From positions 1 to 26,270 of the forward strand of contig JBGAKX010000054.1 in assembly GCA_044224215.1 (NCBI GenBank): a DNA stretch of 26,270 bases. Reading direction: 5' to 3'. The DNA comes from DAOMFM01 sp035429825. Its GTDB lineage: Bacteria > Acidobacteriota > Blastocatellia > UBA7656 > JADIYM01. A program made the translations under genes and the position numbers. Positions 21,762 to 26,270 of this stretch are shown here, piece after piece (position 1 is the stretch's first letter; the number at the start of each line of letters is the position of its first letter). Below the pieces are notes generated by a model, which was not told the DNA's origin, did not search any database, and was given only the letters and a program-made list of their open reading frames with translations.

Positions 21762-22712
21762 CTACTCCGGGACCGTTCGACCGGTCGCAATGTCGTCGAC
21801 GACCGTGTACGGATCGCGCCGGCGTTCGGCAACATCGCGGGCCATCTGTTCAAGCTGGTCGCGCGAGTAGCGCGCGAGCGCGTCCCGCACGAGCCGTTCG
21901 CGCAGGAGCTCGGCAATCCGCTGCCCGGCGATCTCGCGCCGGCGTTCGGCAAACCGCTCCACGTTCGCCGTCGTGTACTCGCGGTACGCGTCGATCGCGC
22001 GCGCGAGGTCGGCGATGCCCTGGTTTGCCGTCGCGACCGTCTTCACGATGGGCGGCGACCACATGTCGTCGCGGTGCCCGATCGTGAGCAGCGTCTCGAG
22101 CTCGCGCTCGGTCCGCAACACGCCCTCGCGGTCCGCCTTGTTGATCGCAAAGACGTCGCCGATCTCCATGATGCCGGCCTTGATCGCCTGAATGTCGTCA
22201 CCCATGCCCGGCACGAGCACGACCACCGACACGTCGGCAGTCTTGACGATGTCGACTTCGTCCTGGCCGACGCCGACCGTCTCGACGATCACGCGTGAAA
22301 ACCCCGCCGCGTCGAGGATCGCCACCGCCTCGCCCGTCGCACGCGCAAGACCGCCGAGGTTCCCGCGTGTCGCCATCGAACGGATGAACACGTTCGGATC
22401 GGTCGCGAGGTGCTTCATCCTGATCCGGTCGCCTAGGATCGCGCCGCCCGAAAACGGGCTCGACGGATCGACCGCGACGATCGCTACTCGATGGCCCTCG
22501 CCCACGTAGTGGCCCGCGAGCCGGTCGACGAGCGTCGACTTTCCGGCGCCCGGCGCACCCGTTATCCCAACGATAACCGCTTTGCCTGTATGGGGATACA
22601 GCGCGGCGAGCGTCTCGCGGGCTCCCTCCGATCCGTTCTCGACCGTCGTGATCGCCCGGGCGACAGCCCGCGGATTTCCCGCAAGGACGCGCTCGGCCAG
22701 CTCCGTCGTCAC
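21762..22712 (-). CDS. meaB: Methylmalonyl-CoA mutase-associated GTPase MeaB
   Basis: The 316-residue G3E-family GTPase has Walker A GAPGAGKST (52-60), VDPSSPFSGGAILGDRIRM from 81, the switch ETVGVGQ at 144-150 and base-recognition NKAD at 191-194. The C-terminal helix, a dimerisation arm, is present. MeaB chaperones adenosylcobalamin-dependent methylmalonyl-CoA mutase, gating cofactor loading. The mutase genes are not in this window, although the upstream acyl-CoA dehydrogenase suggests an acyl-CoA degradation setting. The start is a GTG at 22712 with GAGG about 9 nt upstream, 15 nt after the dehydrogenase stop. The ArgK name for this family is historical. Confidence 0.93.
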   Translation of the reverse strand: MTTELAERVLAGNPRAVARAITTVENGSEGARETLAALYPHTGKAVIVGITGAPGAGKSTLVDRLAGHYVGEGHRVAIVAVDPSSPFSGGAILGDRIRMKHLATDPNVFIRSMATRGNLGGLARATGEAVAILDAAGFSRVIVETVGVGQDEVDIVKTADVSVVVLVPGMGDDIQAIKAGIMEIGDVFAINKADREGVLRTERELETLLTIGHRDDMWSPPIVKTVATANQGIADLARAIDAYREYTTANVERFAERRREIAGQRIAELLRERLVRDALARYSRDQLEQMARDVAERRRDPYTVVDDIATGRTVPE

Positions 22713-22727
22713 AGGTTCGACCTCGCG

Positions 22728-23876
22728 CTACATCTTGCCGAGAAGCTGCCGCGCGATGACCAGCCGCTGGATCTCGGACGTTCCCTCGCCGATCGTCAGC
22801 AGCTTGGAATCGCGCCAGTACTTCTCGACAGGATAGTCCTTGATGTACCCGTAGCCGCCGTGGATCTGGATGGCTTCCTCGGATACGCGGACGCTGACCT
22901 CGGACGCGTAGAGTTTGGCCATCGCCGACTCCTTGGTCGTCTTTCGTCCCGCATCCTTCATCGCCGCCGCCTGGTACGTCAGCAACCGGGCAGCTTCGAT
23001 CTCGGTCGCCATGTCGGCCAACTTGAACTGCGTCGCCTGGAACGACGCGATCGGCTTTCCGAACTGCTCGCGCTCCTGCGAGTACGCAAGCGCGGCCTCG
23101 TACGCTCCCTGCGCGCAGCCGACCGACAGCGCGGCGATCGAGATTCGACCACCGTCCAGGATCCGCATCGCGTCGATAAAGCCCTCACCGCGGTTTCCGA
23201 GGAGGTTCTCACTCGGCACCAGGCAATCGCTGAAGACAACCGACGCCGTGTCGGACGCCCGCATGCCCAGCTTGTTCTCCTTCTTGTCCGGGCCAAAGCC
23301 GGGCATTCCCTTCTCGAACACGAACGCCGAGATGCCCTTGTTCCCCTTGTCCCGATCGGTCACCGCCACCGCGACGCACAGCCCGGCGTACGACGCGTTC
23401 GTGATGAAGTTCTTCGATCCGTTGACGAGCCATCCGCCGTCCTTGGGAACGGCCGTCGTCATGGTGCCGCTGGCGTCCGAGCCGGCATTCGGTTCGGTGA
23501 GCCCCCACGCGCCCCACGTCTCGCCCTGCGTGAGCCGCGGCAGGTACTTCTTCCTCTGCTCCTCGTTTCCGGCGACGTAGATATGCCCGCTGCACAGCGA
23601 GTTGTGCGCCGCAACCGACAGCGCGAGCGCCGGATCGACGCGCGCGAGCTCCTCGATGATGATCGCGTATTCGGCGTACCCCATCCCGGCGCCGCCGTAC
23701 TCTTCCGGGTAGATGACGCCAAGCCAGCCGAGCTCGCCCATCTTCCGGCGCATCTCCTCGTGCGGAAACTTCTGCGTCTCGTCCCATTCGTGGACGTTCG
23801 GGCGGATCTCGGCCTCGGCGAACTCCCTCACCGAGCTCCTGATATGTTGTTGTTCGTCTGTCAGGTCAAAGTTCAT
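22728..23876 (-). CDS. Acyl-CoA dehydrogenase (short-chain type)
   Basis: The 382-residue flavoprotein introduces an alpha-beta double bond in acyl-CoA thioesters and passes electrons to ETF. N-terminal helices (FDLTDEQQHIRSSVREFAEAEI) are followed by the FAD/substrate region WGLTEPNAGSDASG. The C-terminal signature is QIHGGYGYIKDYPVEKYWRD, then LLTIGEGTSEIQRLVIARQLL. Glu364 in GEGTSE is the likely catalytic base, as in short-chain and butyryl-CoA dehydrogenases. Chain-length or branched specificity cannot be fixed; neighbouring meaB hints at propionate or branched-chain catabolism. GAGGGA precedes the ATG at 23876. Confidence 0.93.
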   Translation of the reverse strand: MNFDLTDEQQHIRSSVREFAEAEIRPNVHEWDETQKFPHEEMRRKMGELGWLGVIYPEEYGGAGMGYAEYAIIIEELARVDPALALSVAAHNSLCSGHIYVAGNEEQRKKYLPRLTQGETWGAWGLTEPNAGSDASGTMTTAVPKDGGWLVNGSKNFITNASYAGLCVAVAVTDRDKGNKGISAFVFEKGMPGFGPDKKENKLGMRASDTASVVFSDCLVPSENLLGNRGEGFIDAMRILDGGRISIAALSVGCAQGAYEAALAYSQEREQFGKPIASFQATQFKLADMATEIEAARLLTYQAAAMKDAGRKTTKESAMAKLYASEVSVRVSEEAIQIHGGYGYIKDYPVEKYWRDSKLLTIGEGTSEIQRLVIARQLLGKM

Positions 23877-23927
23877 AAGTCCCTCGTGAACGTTCTTGCC
23901 CGGCGCGTGGCGCGCGGCGCCGGATAC

Positions 23928-24782
23928 CTACCTGGGGCCGCGACGTCGCGGCGAGCTTCTGCCGGTCGACGTGCGTTTGCGTTCGCCCTCGTCGCGGCGC
24001 GTCGGCCCTCCCGGCTTGCCGACACGAATCGTGCGGGGCATACGCTTTTCGAAGTTTCCCGATTTCAGGCGTTTCACTTCATCCTCGGTGAGGTTGCGCA
24101 TCGCGCCGACCGGAATCCCGGTGTCCGACAGCGCGCCGATCTGCACGCGACGCAGCTTGACCACCGAATGGCCAACGACGTCGAACATCTTGCGGATCTG
24201 CTGGTTGCGTCCCTGCACGAGCACGATGCGGAACCACGCGTTCTCGCCGTCCTCGGTCTTCTCGATCAGGTCGATCTCGGCCGGGGCCGTCCTGCGGCCA
24301 TCGATCGAGACGCCCCGCCGCAACCGCTCGATCTGTTCGCTGCTCGGACAGCCCTTCACCTTGGCGTGATACACCTTGGGCACCTTGCCGGCGCGGGTGA
24401 CGACGTCTGTCAACGCTCCGTCGTTCGTCAGGATCAGCAGCCCTTCCGTGTTGAAGTCGAGCCGCCCGACGGTGTGCACCTTGCGCCGGACGTGCTCCGG
24501 CAGCAGGTCGATCGCGAGCGGGCGCTGCTCCGGATCCGCCGTCGACGACAGGTACCCGCGCGGCTTGTTCAGCAGCACGTAGATCATCTCGCGGTTCTCG
24601 AGCAGCTTGTTGATCAGCTTCCCGCCGACCTTGATGTGATCGACGCTCGGATCGGCCTTTGTCCCAAGCTCGGTCACCACGACGCCGTTGACCGCGACCT
24701 GTCCGTCGGTGATCAGCAGCTCGGCCTTTCGGCGCGACGCGATCCCGGCCTCGGCAATCAGCTTTTGAAGTCTCTCGAGCAT
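23928..24782 (-). CDS. rluB: Ribosomal large-subunit pseudouridine synthase, RluB/RsuA family
   Basis: The 284-residue product has an N-terminal S4 RNA-binding domain (LQKLIAEAGIASRRKAELLI, then VAVNG). The RsuA/RluB/E/F catalytic domain follows, with GRLDFNTEGLLILTNDG at 106-122 and catalytic Asp109, then KVYHAKVKG and VQGRNQQIRKMFDVVGHSVVKL with LRRVQIGAL. A basic Arg/Lys/Pro-rich tail (about 252-284) is disordered and typical of RluB-like proteins. It converts a uridine of 23S rRNA (helix 89 in RluB) to pseudouridine; RluE/F or RsuA specificity cannot be excluded. It follows scpB by 24 nt, a conserved scpA-scpB-rluB order. Confidence 0.92.
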   Translation of the reverse strand: MLERLQKLIAEAGIASRRKAELLITDGQVAVNGVVVTELGTKADPSVDHIKVGGKLINKLLENREMIYVLLNKPRGYLSSTADPEQRPLAIDLLPEHVRRKVHTVGRLDFNTEGLLILTNDGALTDVVTRAGKVPKVYHAKVKGCPSSEQIERLRRGVSIDGRRTAPAEIDLIEKTEDGENAWFRIVLVQGRNQQIRKMFDVVGHSVVKLRRVQIGALSDTGIPVGAMRNLTEDEVKRLKSGNFEKRMPRTIRVGKPGGPTRRDEGERKRTSTGRSSPRRRGPR

Positions 24783-24806
24783 GCGACGGCTGCAGATCCT
24801 CGCGGA

Positions 24807-25343
24807 TCAGCTGGTGACCAGGTCCTCAAAGTCCTCGAGGCTCGGAAGCTCCGAGATGTCGTTGATGCCGAACTGCACGAGGAACTCCTTGGATGTCCCG
24901 TACATCATCGGCCGTCCGACCACCTTCTTGCGGCCCTTTGCGACGATCAGTCGCTTGTCGAGCAGCGTCTTGATCGCGGACGACGAGCTGACGCCGCGGA
25001 TCTCGAGGATCTCCGGAATCGTCACCGGCTGCTTGTACGCGATCACCGCGAGCGTCTCGAGGGCCGCCATCGACAGCTTTGCCGACGGCTGCTGCTTGCG
25101 GAAGCGCCGGATGTACTCGGAATGCTCGGGGCGCGTCGAGAAACGGTAGCCGCCGGCCACCTGCCTCAGGTCGAGACCGCCGTTGCGCTCGGCGTAGTCG
25201 GCCACGAGGGATTCGAGCGCCGCCGAGACGTCGTCGGCCGTCTCCTCCTCGAAGATCTCGCCGAGTCGCTTCAGCGTGATCGGCTCGTCGGCCGTCACGA
25301 ACAGGACCGCCTCGATCAATGGTTTCAGCTCTTCACGCGTCAT
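24807..25343 (-). CDS. scpB: Segregation and condensation protein B (ScpB)
   Basis: The 178-residue product has tandem winged-helix domains: LKPLIEAVLFVTADEPITLKRL at the N-terminus, and LSMAALETLAVIAYKQPVTIPEI with LEIRGVSSSSAIKTLLDKRLI in the second half. GRPMMYGTSKEFLVQFGI is a family mark. It dimerises and binds ScpA to regulate the SMC condensin complex in chromosome compaction. The ATG at 25343 overlaps the scpA 3' end by 11 nt; an in-frame start at 25379 would overlap by 47 and adds no conserved sequence. Confidence 0.94.
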   Translation of the reverse strand: MTREELKPLIEAVLFVTADEPITLKRLGEIFEEETADDVSAALESLVADYAERNGGLDLRQVAGGYRFSTRPEHSEYIRRFRKQQPSAKLSMAALETLAVIAYKQPVTIPEILEIRGVSSSSAIKTLLDKRLIVAKGRKKVVGRPMMYGTSKEFLVQFGINDISELPSLEDFEDLVTS

Positions 25344-26187
25344 GCGCCGTGTCGTCTCCCCCGGTGTAGTCGGTGCCAAGGCCGTCGTCGTCGTGATCCG
25401 ACGGCTCGGGCCGGCGCAGCCGCGCCTCGATGTCGCCGAACGCGCCCGTCTGCACGATGCGGATCTTCAGCTCCTTGACGAGCTCGAGGATCGCGAGAAA
25501 CGTGATGACGAGCTCGCGGCGCGACCGCGACGTGTCGAACAGTTCCGTCACGTTGACCGATTCGCGCGCCACGATGACGTCGTAGACCTCGGTCAGCTTC
25601 TGCGCGAGCGTGACTTCGTCGCGCGCGATCTCGATCTCCATCAGCGCCTGCGCGCGCATCAGCACGTCGCGGAACGCCGTCAGCAGATCGAACACACCCG
25701 CCTGGACCTCGGGATTTGCGCGGTCCTCGTCCGGGACCGGGCGCGTGAACACTTCGCGCTCGAGGATGGCGCGCTGGTGCAGAAACTCGGCGGCGGTTCG
25801 GTACCGCTGATGTTCGAGCAGGCGCTCGATCAGCTCCTGGCGCGGGTCTTCGAGCTCTTCGCCGGCCGCCTCCGCGAACGGGTCGCGCGGCAGCAGCATC
25901 TTGGTCTTGATGTGGATCAGCGTCGCGGCCATCACCAGGAACTCGCCGGCGACGGCGATGTCGAGCTCCTCCATCAACTTGACGTACTCGAGGTACTGCT
26001 CGGTGATCCGCGCGATCGGGATGTCGTAGATCGACACCTCCTCCTTGCGGATCAGGTAGAGCAGCAGGTCGAGCGGGCCCTCGAACGCGTCGACGTGGAT
26101 GCGATAGTCGCCGGCGCCCTCGTCGGGCGGCCCGTCGATGGCCTGTGCCTCTCCCGGGTTCTCGAGCGTCTCGTCGCGTTCAGCCAT
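25333..26187 (-). CDS. scpA: Segregation and condensation protein A (ScpA, kleisin)
   Basis: The 284-residue kleisin bridges the SMC heads. Family marks are YRIHVDAFEGPLDLLLYLIR, then KEEVSIYDIPIARITEQYLEY, FLVMAATLIHIKTKMLLP, and the C-terminal winged helix VTELFDTSRSRRELVITFLAI. The N-terminal about 25 residues and C-terminal about 25 residues are acidic and non-conserved. The ATG at 26187 is chosen; an in-frame TTG at 26208 abuts the upstream stop. It lies 17 nt downstream of the truncated membrane-protein gene at the window edge, so it is likely in the same operon. Confidence 0.94.
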   Translation of the reverse strand: MAERDETLENPGEAQAIDGPPDEGAGDYRIHVDAFEGPLDLLLYLIRKEEVSIYDIPIARITEQYLEYVKLMEELDIAVAGEFLVMAATLIHIKTKMLLPRDPFAEAAGEELEDPRQELIERLLEHQRYRTAAEFLHQRAILEREVFTRPVPDEDRANPEVQAGVFDLLTAFRDVLMRAQALMEIEIARDEVTLAQKLTEVYDVIVARESVNVTELFDTSRSRRELVITFLAILELVKELKIRIVQTGAFGDIEARLRRPEPSDHDDDGLGTDYTGGDDTAHDA

Positions 26188-26204
26188 CGTCGTCGTTGTG
26201 CGCC

Positions 26205-26270
26205 TCAAACCATCAGAAGGTAGCGAACGACCGCGAGGATCGGGCCGATGATGTAGCCGAGCACGCCGGA
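26205..26270 (-). CDS. C-terminal end of a membrane protein, probably M50 site-2 protease (partial)
   Basis: The last 21 codons of a minus-strand gene enter from the right edge. They encode SGVLGYIIGPILAVVRYLLM then V and a stop at 26207-26205. The hydrophobic end, and the common placement of a rhomboid-like or M50 peptidase just upstream of scpA, suggest a site-2 protease family protein, but only the tail is visible. Confidence 0.5.
   Translation of the reverse strand, partial: SGVLGYIIGPILAVVRYLLMV

Noticed and set aside
22491..25478. 995-codon open frame on the plus strand
   Set aside because: Antisense to meaB, the acyl-CoA dehydrogenase, rluB and scpB, all with intact family motifs. 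Long antisense frames are common in DNA this GC-rich, and its composition (Arg, Leu, Asp, His rich) looks like a shadow.

Overview
The window is GC-rich, densely packed bacterial DNA. It most likely comes from an Acidobacteriota genome, possibly a Vicinamibacteria-like lineage. The main clues are a secreted VWFA protein of the type described as the 'VWFA-related Acidobacterial domain', a secreted seven-repeat SBBP beta-propeller protein, and genes for LPS-type heptose metabolism, which imply a diderm envelope. The taxonomic call rests on family knowledge and inference, not on a search. I see no rRNA, tRNA, CRISPR array or insertion sequence.

Layout. 102-2426 (+) is a secreted SBBP propeller protein. 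It converges on the rimI-tsaB pair (2516-3765, -), which is divergent from pfkA-mutS (3937-7574, +). At 7803-9257 (+) lies a TPR protein with a C-terminal Fis-like HTH. It converges on a 68-codon gene for a small secreted peptide (9280-9486, -). The peptide gene's upstream region (9487-9855) carries three copies of one 16-bp palindrome. After a doubtful small ORF (9856-10173) come the secreted VWFA protein (10271-11308) and an SH3-like exported protein (11357-11962). A tight five-gene operon (12024-17107, +) follows: sugar nucleotidyltransferase, phosphohexomutase, WaaF-like heptosyltransferase, GmhB and HldA-like kinase. Next are a small conserved-looking gene (17206-17493, -) and dxr (17576-18772, +). 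From 18834 to the window end every gene is on the minus strand. In transcription order these are the end of a membrane protein (probably an M50 protease), scpA, scpB, an RluB-type pseudouridine synthase, acyl-CoA dehydrogenase, meaB, yggS, yggT, a DUF167 gene, yebC and ruvC.

How genes work together. tsaB and rimI serve tRNA t6A formation and ribosomal protein acetylation. scpA/scpB serve chromosome condensation. yebC/ruvC serve translation or regulation and recombination. GmhB and the HldA-like kinase make heptose-1-phosphate for LPS core heptose, which WaaF would transfer; the first two genes of that operon look like a GDP-mannose or similar NDP-sugar module. dxr is in the MEP isoprenoid pathway.

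Most notable points. (1) A TPR-HTH regulator, a secreted small peptide and repeated operator-like palindromes sit side by side, the kind of arrangement expected of a peptide-sensing or autoregulated circuit. (2) The phosphomutase carries two compensating frameshifts that scramble about 50 codons but leave the ORF open. (3) Several genes have a -10 hexamer 6-13 nt before the start codon, suggesting leaderless or near-leaderless mRNAs. (4) Two related long imperfect palindromes of CGCAGAG/CTCTGCG type lie in convergent intergenic gaps, and one supplies the ruvC C-terminus and stop codon.
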